Source of the DNA: Kitasatospora herbaricolor
GTDB lineage: Bacteria > Actinomycetota > Actinomycetes > Streptomycetales > Streptomycetaceae
Assembly (NCBI RefSeq): GCF_030813695.1
Contig: NZ_JAUSVA010000002.1
Span: forward strand, 4,340,001-4,404,000
DNA length: 64,000 nucleotides
Direction of reading: 5' to 3'
A program made the translations under genes and the position numbers. The notes under the pieces were generated by a model. The model saw nothing but the letters and a program-made list of their open reading frames with translations. It was not told the DNA's origin and searched no databases. This document shows, one piece after another, positions 32,291 through 41,324 of the stretch (its first letter is position 1; every line of letters starts with the position of its first letter).

Positions 32291-35200
32291 GTGACGGCAC
32301 CTAGCCCACCGAGCGCCACCGGCACGGTGAAGACCGTCTGCTCGTACTGCGGTGTGGGCTGCGGCATGCTGCTCGACGTCGCGATCGACACCGGCACCGG
32401 ACGGCGCACGGTGGTCAAGGCGTACGGTGACAGGGCCCACCCGGCGAACGGCGGCCGGCTCTGCACGAAGGGCGCCACCAGTGCGGACATGCTGGCCGCG
32501 CCGGGCCGGCTGGGGACGGCGCTGGTACGCGCCGCGCGGGACGAACCGGCGGTGCCCACCGACGTGGACGTGGCCGTGAGCGCGGTCGCGCGGCGGTTGC
32601 GGGGGATCCTGGAGGAGCACGGGCCGGACGCGTTGTCGTTCTACGTCTCGGGGCAGATGTCGATCGAGGCGCAGTACCTGGCGAACAAGTTGGCCAAGGG
32701 TTTCGTGCGGACGAATCAGATCGAGTCGAACTCGCGGCTGTGCATGGCGTCGGCGGGTACGGGTTACAAGTTGTCGTTGGGGGCGGACGGGCCGCCGGGG
32801 TCGTACGGGGATTTCGAGGGCGCGGACGCGTTCCTGGTGATCGGTGCGAACATGGCGGACTGCCATCCGATCCTGTTCCTGCGGATGATGGAGCGGGTGC
32901 GGTCGGCGGGGGCGAAGCTGATCGTGGTGGATCCGCGGCGCAACGCCACCGCGGAGAAGGCGGATCTGTTCCTGCAGATCAGGCCGGGTACGGATCTGGC
33001 GTTGCTGAACGGTCTGCTGCACCTGCTGGTGGAGGGCGGGCACACCGATCCGGGGTTCGTCGCGGAGTTCACCGAGGGCTGGGAGGCGATGCCGGCGTTC
33101 CTGGCGGACTACCCGCCGGCGCGGGTGGCGGAGATCACCGGTCTGGCGGAGGCGGACATCCGGCTGGCGGCGCGCTGGATCGGGGAGGCCGGTGAGTGGA
33201 CGAGCTGCTGGACGATGGGCCTCAACCAGTCCACCCACGGCACCTGGAACACCAACGCGCTGGTCAATCTGCACCTGGCTACCGGGGCGATCTGCCGTCC
33301 CGGGTCCGGGCCGCTCTCCCTGACCGGGCAGCCCAACGCCATGGGCGGCCGGGAGATGGGCTACATGGGTCCGGGTCTGCCCGGCCAGCGCTCCGTGCTG
33401 GTCGACGCGGACCGCGCCTTCGTCGAGGACCTCTGGGGGTTGGAGAGCGGCGCCCTGCGCACGGACGTCGGGCGCGGCACGGTGGAGATGTTCGAGCGGA
33501 TGGCCGCCGGGGACATCAAGGCCTGCTGGATCATCTGCACCAACCCGGTCGCCTCGGTCGCCAACCGCCGTACCGTCATCGCGGGTCTGGAGGCCGCCGA
33601 ACTGGTCGTCACCCAGGACGTGTTCGCCGACACCGAGACCAACGCCTACGCCGACGTGGTCCTGCCGGGGACGCTGTGGGCGGAGTCCGAGGGCGTGATG
33701 GTCAACTCGGAGCGGAACCTCACCCTGGTGCCCGGCGTGATCGATCCGCCCGGTCAGGCCACCCCGGACTGGCAGCTGATCGCCCGGGTCGCCTGCGAGA
33801 TGGGCTTCGCCGAGGCCTTCAGTCACGGCTCCGCCGAGGAGGTCTTCGACGAGCTGCGCCGGGCCTGGAACCCCAGCACGGGCTGGGACCTGCGCGGGGT
33901 GACGTACGAGCGGCTGCGCGAGGTGCCGGTGCAGTGGCCGGCGGCGCCCGGCGGCCCGGACCGCAACCCGATCCGCTACCTCAACGACGGTGTCAGCCAG
34001 GCCCTCGTCGAGCGCCCGGACGGCAGCCGGCCGCGGCTGGTGTTCCCCACGCCCAGCGGCCGGGCCCGGTTCTTCGCCCGCCCGCACCTGCCCGCCGCCG
34101 AACTCCCCGACGACGACCACCCCTTCGTCCTCAACACCGGCCGTCTGCAGCACCAGTGGCACACCCTCACCAGGACCGGCAAGGTCGCCAGGCTCAACAA
34201 GCTCAACCCCGGCCCCTTCGTCGAACTGCACCCCGAGGACGCCCGGCGGCTCGGCATCGCCGAGGGGGACCACGTCGAGGTCGCCTCCCGGCGCGGGCGC
34301 GCCGTGCTGCCCGCCGTGGTCACCGACCGGGTCCGCCCCGGCGACTGCTTCGCGCCCTTCCACTGGAACGACCTCTTCGGCGAGTACCTCGCCGTCAACG
34401 CCGTCACCAACGACGCCGTCGACCCGCTCTCCTTCCAACCCGAGTTCAAGGCCTGCGCGGTCTCACTGACCAAGGTCGCCGCACCGGCCCGGCCCGGGGC
34501 CGGCGCGCGGCCGGCCGAGGCGGCGCCCGCCCCGACCGCCGAAGCCCCGGTCCCCGAAGCGTCGGCCGCCGGGCCCGCCCCGGGGCAGCCGGGCACCGGC
34601 CCCGCCGCGCTGCTGGCCCGTGCCCTCGGGGTCGCCGACCTCGTGCCGCCCGACTTCGACCCGGACGAACGCCGGTACCTGGCCGGCTACCTGGCCGGCC
34701 TCGGCAGCGCCGGTCGACCGGGCGCCGGCGGGGCCGTACCCGTGCTGCCCGTCGAGGCCCCGCTCGACCCGGACCGCGCCCGCTGGGTGAACGGGCTGCT
34801 GGCCGGGCTCTACTCCCGGGCCCCGCTCGCCCCGCCGGCGCCGCGGGCCGCGACGGGCGACGGCCCGGACGTCAGGGTCGGCGGCAACGTCGGGGGCGGC
34901 GTCGGCGGCGAGCCGGCGTCCGAGGTGGTCGTCCTCTGGGCCTCGCAGACCGGGAACGCGGAGCGGGCCGCCGCCGGCGCCGCCCGCCGGCTGACCGAGG
35001 CGGGCTGGGCCCCCCGGCTGCTCAGCATGGCCGACAGCACCCCCGGCACGCTGCCGCCCGGGGTCCCCGTCCTGATCGTCACCAGTACCTTCGGCGACGG
35101 CGGGGCCCCCGACAACGGCGCCGGCTTCTGGGACGCCCTCGCCGCCGACGGGCACCCGGGGATCGGCGACCTGCCGTACTCGGTGCTCGCCCTGGGGGAC

Positions 35201-36571
35201 TCCGGCTACGACGACTTCTGCGGTCACGGCCGCCGGCTCGACCAGCGCCTCGGCGAACTCGGCGCCACCCGGCTGACCCCCCGGGTCGACTGCGAACCGG
35301 ACGACGACCGGGCCGCCGCCCGCTGGCTGGAGGAGGTCCTCGCCGCCCTGGCCGTCCGGCGCGCCGCCAGGGCCCGGGCCGCACGGCTGTCCGCCGCACC
35401 GAAGTCCGCCGCACCGGCAGGCTCCGGCTACTCCAAGACCTCGCCGTTCGCCACCCTGCTGATCGGCAACCGGGTCCTCAGCCTGCCGGGCTCCGGCAAG
35501 GAGGTCCGGCAGTTCGCCTTCGACACCCGGGGCGGGGAGCACGGCGACCTCGGCTACGAGGCCGGCGACGCGCTCGGCGTCTGGCCCGCCAACTGCCCCG
35601 ACCTGGTCGCGGAGTGGCTGGCCGTCACCGGACTGGACCCGGACGACGTCGTCCCGCTGGCCGGGGGCGGCGCGGCCGGGCCGGCCGCCGTCCCGCTGGG
35701 CGAGGCCCTGCGGACCCGCCTGGAGATCGCCCGGATCACCCCCGGCCTGCTGCGCTTCGTCGCCGAGCGGACCGGCGACCGCGACCTCAAGCGGCTGCTG
35801 CGCCCGGACAACAAGGGCGAGCTGGCGCGCTGGAGCTGGGGGCGGCAGGCCGTCGACGTGGTCGGCGCCCACCCCGTCCGGGCCACCGCCCAGGAGTGGG
35901 GCGGTGTCCTCAAGCGCCTCCAGCCTCGCCTGTACTCGATATCGTCCAGCCCGCTGGCCCACCCCGGCGAGGTGCGGCTGACCGTCTCCGTGGTCCGGTA
36001 CGCGAACGAGGCGGGTCGCGGCCGCAAGGGCGTCTGCTCCGGGTACCTGGCCGACGCGGCGGACGACGGCCCGGTGCCGGTGTTCGTCCAGCGCTCGCCG
36101 CACTTCGGACCGCCCGCCGACCCCACCACGCCGATGGTGATGGTCGGGCCGGGGACGGGCGTGGCGCCGTTCATCGGGTTCCTGGAGGAGCGTCAGGCCC
36201 GTGGGCACACCGGCCCGAACTGGCTGTTCTTCGGCGAGCAGCGGGAGGCCACCGACTTCTACTACCGCGAGGAGCTCGACGGGTTCCGCCGCTCCGGCCA
36301 CCTGGACCGCCTCGACCTGGCCTTCTCCCGCGACCAGCGCGCCAAGATCTACGTCCAGGACAAGATGCGCGAGCACGGCCCGCGACTGTGGGACTGGCTG
36401 CAGAACGGCGCCCACTTCTACGTCTGCGGGGACGCCGGCCGGATGGCCAAGGACGTCGACCTGGCCCTGCGCGAGATCGTCGTCAACCACGGCGGCCTGA
36501 CCGAGGAGGAGGCCGTCGGGTACCTGAAGCAGCTCGCCGCCGAGAAGCGCTACGTCCGGGACGTCTACTGA
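32291..36571 (+). CDS. Nitrate reductase fused to sulfite-reductase-type flavoprotein
   Basis: 1426 residues from GTG. Residues 1-730 are an assimilatory nitrate reductase of the molybdopterin family: a 4Fe-4S motif C17-x2-C20-x3-C24 with C58 (RLCTKG), and a likely Mo ligand C151 in SRLCMASAGTG. A linker (730-880) carries sulfite-reductase-alpha N-terminal helices. About 880-1020 is an FMN flavodoxin domain (VVLWASQTGNAE; TSTFGDGGAPDN). About 1045-1426 is the FAD/NADPH reductase (RLYSISSSPLA; GVCSGYL; MVGPGTGVAPFIGF). So one chain can carry electrons from NADPH through FAD and FMN to the Mo site to reduce nitrate to nitrite. No nirBD or nas gene is adjacent. Codons near 32580-33200 are unusually G/T-ended. 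Confidence 0.92.
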   Translation: MTAPSPPSATGTVKTVCSYCGVGCGMLLDVAIDTGTGRRTVVKAYGDRAHPANGGRLCTKGATSADMLAAPGRLGTALVRAARDEPAVPTDVDVAVSAVARRLRGILEEHGPDALSFYVSGQMSIEAQYLANKLAKGFVRTNQIESNSRLCMASAGTGYKLSLGADGPPGSYGDFEGADAFLVIGANMADCHPILFLRMMERVRSAGAKLIVVDPRRNATAEKADLFLQIRPGTDLALLNGLLHLLVEGGHTDPGFVAEFTEGWEAMPAFLADYPPARVAEITGLAEADIRLAARWIGEAGEWTSCWTMGLNQSTHGTWNTNALVNLHLATGAICRPGSGPLSLTGQPNAMGGREMGYMGPGLPGQRSVLVDADRAFVEDLWGLESGALRTDVGRGTVEMFERMAAGDIKACWIICTNPVASVANRRTVIAGLEAAELVVTQDVFADTETNAYADVVLPGTLWAESEGVMVNSERNLTLVPGVIDPPGQATPDWQLIARVACEMGFAEAFSHGSAEEVFDELRRAWNPSTGWDLRGVTYERLREVPVQWPAAPGGPDRNPIRYLNDGVSQALVERPDGSRPRLVFPTPSGRARFFARPHLPAAELPDDDHPFVLNTGRLQHQWHTLTRTGKVARLNKLNPGPFVELHPEDARRLGIAEGDHVEVASRRGRAVLPAVVTDRVRPGDCFAPFHWNDLFGEYLAVNAVTNDAVDPLSFQPEFKACAVSLTKVAAPARPGAGARPAEAAPAPTAEAPVPEASAAGPAPGQPGTGPAALLARALGVADLVPPDFDPDERRYLAGYLAGLGSAGRPGAGGAVPVLPVEAPLDPDRARWVNGLLAGLYSRAPLAPPAPRAATGDGPDVRVGGNVGGGVGGEPASEVVVLWASQTGNAERAAAGAARRLTEAGWAPRLLSMADSTPGTLPPGVPVLIVTSTFGDGGAPDNGAGFWDALAADGHPGIGDLPYSVLALGDSGYDDFCGHGRRLDQRLGELGATRLTPRVDCEPDDDRAAARWLEEVLAALAVRRAARARAARLSAAPKSAAPAGSGYSKTSPFATLLIGNRVLSLPGSGKEVRQFAFDTRGGEHGDLGYEAGDALGVWPANCPDLVAEWLAVTGLDPDDVVPLAGGGAAGPAAVPLGEALRTRLEIARITPGLLRFVAERTGDRDLKRLLRPDNKGELARWSWGRQAVDVVGAHPVRATAQEWGGVLKRLQPRLYSISSSPLAHPGEVRLTVSVVRYANEAGRGRKGVCSGYLADAADDGPVPVFVQRSPHFGPPADPTTPMVMVGPGTGVAPFIGFLEERQARGHTGPNWLFFGEQREATDFYYREELDGFRRSGHLDRLDLAFSRDQRAKIYVQDKMREHGPRLWDWLQNGAHFYVCGDAGRMAKDVDLALREIVVNHGGLTEEEAVGYLKQLAAEKRYVRDVY

Positions 36572-36599
36572 CGGCGGGCCCGGCCGGCCGCCGACCCGC

Positions 36600-37289
36600 T
36601 CAGGGCGCCGGCGCCGGCCGCCGCCGCAATCGGCGCCAGGTCCGCCGGCCGGCCTCGACCGGGTCCCACAGGCCCGGGCGGGCGCGGACCAGCGGGTAGC
36701 AGGCCAGGCCCAGCAGCACGGCCGAGAAGTGGCCCACGCTGGTGAAGTCCCGGCCCTCGACCAGGGCGAGGCCGTAGAAGAACAGCAGCCCGCCGAGGTA
36801 GAGGTAGCGCCAGGGCGCGGTGATCCGGTACGTCAGCACGGCCTCGACACCGGCCAGGGCGTAGCTGACGCCGTAGTCCAGCGTGTAGACGGCGCTCTGC
36901 GGCGCGTGGCCGTGCTCGATCGCCCAGTAGAGGACGCCCTCGCTGAGGTAGGTGGCGCCGACGTGGGCGATCAGCAGCACCGCCAGCCAGCGCCCGGTGC
37001 CCAGCCAGCGCTCGGCCGGCACGTGGAAGATGTTGTAGAGGACGAAGTAGAAGTACCAGCCGCCGCCCGCGATCCACATCGCGCTGGTCACCAGCACCCG
37101 GACGGGCGACTCGGAGAGCTGGTGGAGGTTGGTCGAGCGCCGCTCCAGGATGTGCTCGGCCGTCTCTGGTGACACGTGCCGGATCACCACCGTGGTCGCG
37201 AACAGGATCACCAGCCAGATGTGGGTGCCGGGGGCGCGTCGGACGTACGCCCAGTAGGCGCGGGCCGCGCGGGCGAGGTGCGTCGGCAC
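36600..37289 (-). CDS. Rhomboid-like integral membrane protein (probably non-catalytic)
   Basis: 229 residues with about six TM segments (IWLVILFATTVVIRHV; VLVTSAMWIAGGGWYFYFVL; WLAVLLIAHVGATYLSEGVL; YLYLGGLLFFYGLALV). RRSTNLHQLSESPVRVLVTS is a loop shared with actinobacterial rhomboid-like proteins, and VGHFSAVLLGLACYPLV resembles the histidine helix. The GxSG serine motif of active rhomboid proteases is missing; instead LDYGVSYALAG occupies the corresponding region. Function unknown. Convergent with the nitrate reductase fusion. Confidence 0.75.
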   Translation of the reverse strand: MPTHLARAARAYWAYVRRAPGTHIWLVILFATTVVIRHVSPETAEHILERRSTNLHQLSESPVRVLVTSAMWIAGGGWYFYFVLYNIFHVPAERWLGTGRWLAVLLIAHVGATYLSEGVLYWAIEHGHAPQSAVYTLDYGVSYALAGVEAVLTYRITAPWRYLYLGGLLFFYGLALVEGRDFTSVGHFSAVLLGLACYPLVRARPGLWDPVEAGRRTWRRLRRRPAPAP

Positions 37290-37500
37290 GGGCGGGTCCC
37301 CTCCGGCAGGGCCGGCCTGGCGCGGCCGGCATCAGGCCCAGCCTGCTGGACGGGCGGCCCGGGGACGCCCCGCACTGCTCCGACCGGGTGAGGCGGGCGG
37401 CCGCGGCATCCGTAGCAGGGCTGTGACATGCGCCACATCGATTCCGGAAGCCGGACTGCCACCCTGCTGGGACCGTCACCGTTCCCGGGGGGAAGCACCG

Positions 37501-38544
37501 ATGTCCGTACGCACCCGCCTGAGCACCGTCGCCGCCGTGGCCCTCACCACCGCCGTCACCGCCGGCGCCGCCGCACTGCTGGCCGGCTGCGGCCCGGAGA
37601 ACCCCGGCGGACCGGCGGCCGCCCCGCCCGTCACCGCCCCGCCCGTCACCGCCGCGCTGTCCGGGGCCGGGACGGCGCCGGCCCCGAGCGGCACCGCCGC
37701 CCCCGCCACGACGGCCGCCACCCCGGCCGCCGTCAACGGCACCGCGGGCAACCACCTGACCGTCAGCAACGGCACCGACCACGTCCTGATGAACGGCACC
37801 TCGGTCGACTTCGGCACCGTCGTCCGGGACCTCGCGTGGTCGCCGGACGGCGCCAAGGCGGCCTTCGTCGACGGCGCCGGCAACCTGATGGTCGCCGACC
37901 CGGACGGCAGCGGCCGGGTCCTGGTCGCCCGGGCCCCGGGCGGGGAGACCTGGTCCCACCCCACCTGGCAGGTCAGCTCCGTGGTGCCGGACGTCGAGGT
38001 GCCCCTGAAGAACACCATCTTCTTCGCCGCCGCCAAGGGCGGTGTCTCCCGGCTCAAGGGCATCGCCGCCACCGCCGTGGACGGCACGCCGGAGGTGCTG
38101 TCGCTGGGCGCCGAGGAGGGCCCGGACATCGAGCCGCTCCCGCAGACCGGCAACACCTGGCCGAGCGCGGCGGGCCCGCACGGCACCGCCGTCTACGCGA
38201 ACAGCGGCACCGGTGAGGTCTACATCCGGGACGACTTCCTGCGCCAGCAGGGCAGCCCGCTCCTCCCCGGGTCCCAGCCCGCGCTGGCGCCGGGCGGGGA
38301 GGACCTGGTGTTCGTCCGGTCGGTGGGCGGCCACGACCACGTCTTCGAGGGCGAGGTGGCCCGGCGGCCGGCCAAGGACCTCACCCCGGGCGCCACCACC
38401 GACTTCACCGAGCCGGCGTGGTCCCCCGACGGCAGGACCCTGGCCGTCCGGGCGCCCGACGGCATCTACACCCTCCCGGTGGACGGGTCCGCCGCGCCGG
38501 TGAGGATCTCCACGTACACCGGCCTGCCGGCCTACCGGCCCTGA
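37501..38544 (+). CDS. Lipoprotein with TolB/WD40-like beta-propeller repeats
   Basis: 347 residues. Lipobox LLAGC near residue 30 ends a signal peptide, then a Pro/Ala/Thr linker to about 75. The rest shows TolB-like blades: VVRDLAWSPDGAKAAFVDGA, GNLMVADPDGSGRVLVARAP and FTEPAWSPDGRTLAVRAPDG. It should be an extracytoplasmic membrane-anchored beta-propeller, perhaps a scaffold or sensor. No partner is obvious. Its last codons overlap the end of the convergent gene by 13 bases. Confidence 0.82.
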   Translation: MSVRTRLSTVAAVALTTAVTAGAAALLAGCGPENPGGPAAAPPVTAPPVTAALSGAGTAPAPSGTAAPATTAATPAAVNGTAGNHLTVSNGTDHVLMNGTSVDFGTVVRDLAWSPDGAKAAFVDGAGNLMVADPDGSGRVLVARAPGGETWSHPTWQVSSVVPDVEVPLKNTIFFAAAKGGVSRLKGIAATAVDGTPEVLSLGAEEGPDIEPLPQTGNTWPSAAGPHGTAVYANSGTGEVYIRDDFLRQQGSPLLPGSQPALAPGGEDLVFVRSVGGHDHVFEGEVARRPAKDLTPGATTDFTEPAWSPDGRTLAVRAPDGIYTLPVDGSAAPVRISTYTGLPAYRP

Positions 38545-39170
38545 CGGCCCGGCGGCGGCTCGCGCAGGGCGTCCCGGCGCCCGGGCGGCCGACCGGTGCG
38601 GGCGATCTCGGCCCGCAGCTCGGCCAGCTGCTCGTCGGCCAGGCCGTACGGGAGGAACTCGGCCAGGCCGAGGAAGCGGAACAGCACCTGGGAGCCGGTG
38701 ACGGCGTACTCGTAGTCGCCGAAGCCCGCCACCGCGCCGACGGCGCCCCTGGCCGCACCCCGGACGACGTGCCCGGTCAGCTCGTCCGGGGTGTCGGCCG
38801 ACAGCCCGCGCCGCGCGCCGGGCCGGGCCAGGTACGGGCAGACCATCGAGGCGTACAGCATGCAGACCCGGTGGCCGGGGGCCTCCGGGGTCGGCGCGAG
38901 GTTGCGGTACGGGCGTCCGGCGGCCAGCGCGTCGGCGATCGCGGCGCACTCCGCCGGGCCGACCACCCGCCAGACCGGGCCGGGCGCCATCTCCCGGTCG
39001 CAGACCGAGCAGCGCCGGCCCCGCGCGCAGTCGGCGCTGCGGCCGTGGTCGGTGCGCGCGAACTGCGGCTCGCCCCCGGTCCAGGGGGTGATGGCCGGCA
39101 CCGGGTAGCCACGGGTGTCGCGGGGCCTGGCCTCGACGGCCGGCGGCATCGGAACGCGGTCGAAACGCAC
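38532..39170 (-). CDS. Conserved cysteine-rich hypothetical protein
   Basis: 212 residues, not recognised as a named family. A CxxC pair (RCSVCDREM) and a later cysteine pair in HRVCMLYASMVCPYLARPGA suggest a zinc or metal site, with TPEAPGHRVC supplying a possible histidine. The C-terminal 80 residues are mixed alpha (GDYEYAVTGSQVLFRFLGLA; EQLAELRAEIARTGRPPGRR). The pattern looks like a short-patch metal protein conserved in Streptomyces, but I cannot assign activity. Confidence 0.7.
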   Translation of the reverse strand: MRFDRVPMPPAVEARPRDTRGYPVPAITPWTGGEPQFARTDHGRSADCARGRRCSVCDREMAPGPVWRVVGPAECAAIADALAAGRPYRNLAPTPEAPGHRVCMLYASMVCPYLARPGARRGLSADTPDELTGHVVRGAARGAVGAVAGFGDYEYAVTGSQVLFRFLGLAEFLPYGLADEQLAELRAEIARTGRPPGRRDALREPPPGRQGR

Positions 39171-39247
39171 CCCTCCTGCCTACCAGCGACCGCCGCACGG
39201 CACCAGGGCCGGGCGCCGCTCCGCGGCCTCGGGCCCGACCCGGCCAC

Positions 39248-39919
39248 CTACGCGCTGCCCGGTCGCACCAGGCCGCTCTCGTAGGCGATCACCACCACCT
39301 GGGCACGGTCGCGGGCGCCGAGCTTGGCCATCGCCCGGTTCACATGGGTCTTGGCGGTGAGCGGGGTGACGAACAGCCGCTCGGCGATGTCGTCGTTGGA
39401 CAGGCCGGCCGCGACCAGGGTGACCACCTCCTGCTCGCGGGCGGTGAGCACGTCGAGCCGGGGCAGCGCGGCCCGGTCGGCGGGCGCCGGCTGGGCCAGG
39501 AAACGGCCGATCAGGGCCTTGGTCGCGGCCGGGGAGAGCAGTGCGTCGCCCGCCGCGACCACCCGGATCGCGTCCAGCAGCTCCTCCGGGTTGATGCCCT
39601 TGCCGAGGAATCCGCTGGCCCCGGCACGGATCGCCTCGGCGACGTACTCCTCGCTCTCGAAGGTGGTCAGCACCAGGACCTTCACCCCGGCCAGGTCCTC
39701 GTCCGCGGTGATCAGCCGGGTGGCTTCGAGCCCGTCCAGTTCGGGCATCCGGATGTCCATCAGGACGAGGTCGACCCGGGCGGTGCGGGCCAGCCGGACG
39801 GCCTCCCGCCCGGTGCCGGCCTCGGCCACCACCTCCAGGTCGGGGGCGGAGTCGATGAGCATCCGGAAGGTGCCCCGGAGCAGTGCCTGGTCGTCGGCGA
39901 GCAGCACGCGGATCGTCAT
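39248..39919 (-). CDS. NarL/FixJ-type response regulator
   Basis: 223 residues. Receiver domain with D9/D10, phospho-acceptor D55 (LVLMDIRMPELDG), T and K in VLVLTTFESEE and GFLGKGINPEEL. C-terminal LuxR HTH: LTAREQEVVTLVAAGLSNDD, IAERLFVTPLTAKTHVNRAM. Its ATG overlaps the kinase stop (ATGA), so the two are co-translated and form a two-component system. Target promoters unknown; the MMPL transporter gene upstream of the kinase is a candidate. Confidence 0.95.
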   Translation of the reverse strand: MTIRVLLADDQALLRGTFRMLIDSAPDLEVVAEAGTGREAVRLARTARVDLVLMDIRMPELDGLEATRLITADEDLAGVKVLVLTTFESEEYVAEAIRAGASGFLGKGINPEELLDAIRVVAAGDALLSPAATKALIGRFLAQPAPADRAALPRLDVLTAREQEVVTLVAAGLSNDDIAERLFVTPLTAKTHVNRAMAKLGARDRAQVVVIAYESGLVRPGSA

Positions 39920-41124
39920 GGACAGCAGCCCTTTCGGCCGGCGCCGGCGGGCAGCGGCAGTTCGGCGTGGATGCGGAAGCCCCCGCCGGGGCGCGGGCCG
40001 GCCGAGAGGGTGCCGCCGGCGGCCCGGGCGCGTTCGTGCATGCCGATCATGCCGTGCCCCGTCCCCGCACCGGGGCCGGCGGCGAGCGGCGGGCCGGCCA
40101 CCGGGACGGGGCCGTCGTCCTCGACGGTCAGCCGCAGGGTGTCGGTGCCGAACTCCAGCCGGACCCGCGCGCCGACCGGCCCGGCGTGCTTGTGGGTGTT
40201 GGTCAGCGCCTCCTGGATGATCCGGTAGGCCGTCAGGTCGGTGATCGGCGGCAGGTCGACCACCGGGCCGACGCGCTCCAGCCGGACCGGCAGCCCCGAG
40301 TGGCGGAAGGCCTCCAGCAGGTCGTCCAGACCGGCCAGGCCCGGCGCGGGCTCCCGGGGGGCCGCCTGCTCGCCGCTGTTGCGGAGCAGGCCGACGGTGG
40401 CGCGCAGCTCGTCCAGCGCGGCGCGGCTGGTGTCGCGGATCCGCTCCAGCGCCTGGTAGGCGTGCTCGGGGTCGGTGCGCATCAGGTGGTGCGCGACCCC
40501 GGCCTGGGCGTTGACCAGCGTGATGTGGTGGGCCACCACGTCGTGCAGCTCGCGGGCGATCCGCATCCGCTCCTCGGTGACCCGCCGGCGGGCCTCCTCC
40601 TCGCGGGTGCGTTCGGCCCGTTCGGCCCGCTCCATCGCGGAGGCGAGCAGCTCGCGACGGCTGCGGACGGCGTCCCCGACGGCGACCGACAGGGACGTCC
40701 AGGCGATCAGGCCGAGGTTCTGCGGCAGCTCCTCCACCCCGGGGCGGCTGACCAGCCCGGCGACCGTGAGCGCGACGGCGGCGCAGGTGCCGGTGCGCCA
40801 GGCGGTGCGCCGGTCGGTCCGGGTCGCGACCGCGTAGAGGGCGAAGCCGACGGCTCCCGGCGGCGGCCCGTCGACGGGCACCAGGACGAACTCGACCACG
40901 CCGATCAGCACGGTCGCCGCCGCCACCTGGACGGGCCAGCGGCTGCGCACCAGCAGCGGCACGCAGGAGATCGCGAGCAGCACCAGGTAGACCGGGATCG
41001 AGGCGTTCCGGTGGTAGGCGGTGGCCGCCGCGAACGGGGCGACCAGCACGAAGCAGACCAGCGCCACGGCCAGGTCGGTCATCAGTGGCCGGGCGCGCAG
41101 CCACGTCCTGATCGGGTCGGCCAT
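39916..41124 (-). CDS. HisKA_3-type sensor histidine kinase
   Basis: 402 residues. Four to five TM helices occupy 15-150 (LAVALVCFVLVAPFAAATAY; VYLVLLAISCVPLLV) with little periplasmic sequence, so sensing is probably within the membrane. A coiled linker leads to the DHp box RIARELHDVVAHHITLV (H194). The HATPase region has IIQEALTNTHKHAG and GTGHGMIGMHERARA. It would phosphorylate the overlapping NarL-type regulator. It follows the MMPL gene after a strong terminator. Confidence 0.94.
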   Translation of the reverse strand: MADPIRTWLRARPLMTDLAVALVCFVLVAPFAAATAYHRNASIPVYLVLLAISCVPLLVRSRWPVQVAAATVLIGVVEFVLVPVDGPPPGAVGFALYAVATRTDRRTAWRTGTCAAVALTVAGLVSRPGVEELPQNLGLIAWTSLSVAVGDAVRSRRELLASAMERAERAERTREEEARRRVTEERMRIARELHDVVAHHITLVNAQAGVAHHLMRTDPEHAYQALERIRDTSRAALDELRATVGLLRNSGEQAAPREPAPGLAGLDDLLEAFRHSGLPVRLERVGPVVDLPPITDLTAYRIIQEALTNTHKHAGPVGARVRLEFGTDTLRLTVEDDGPVPVAGPPLAAGPGAGTGHGMIGMHERARAAGGTLSAGPRPGGGFRIHAELPLPAGAGRKGCCP

Positions 41125-41199
41125 CTGCACTCCTTCACCGTACGCAGTCGGGGGCGGTCGGCGGGCCGGGCGGCGGCCCGGCGGGGCGGGATCGGGCGG

Positions 41200-41265
41200 G
41201 ACGGGAGCGGGCGGGACGGGCGTGGCCGGGGGCGAGCAGGACGGGCGTGGCCGGGGGCGGGCGGC
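41200..41265. repeat. 25-bp tandem repeat
   Basis: GGACGGGCGTGGCCGGGGGC occurs twice with a 25-base period (41214 and 41239), and weaker GCGGGACGG copies flank it, in the kinase leader. Confidence 0.55.
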
Positions 41266-41271
41266 ACGGGC

Positions 41272-41310
41272 CGGGGCCCGGACCGGTCCTGCCGCCCGGT
41301 CCGGGCCCCG
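41272..41310. terminator. Strong terminator after the MMPL gene
   Basis: CGGGGCCCGGACCGG (41272-41286) and exact complement (41296-41310), 9-base loop, 14 bases beyond the MMPL stop on the minus strand. Confidence 0.8.
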
Positions 41311-41324
41311 CCCTGCGCGGGCGG

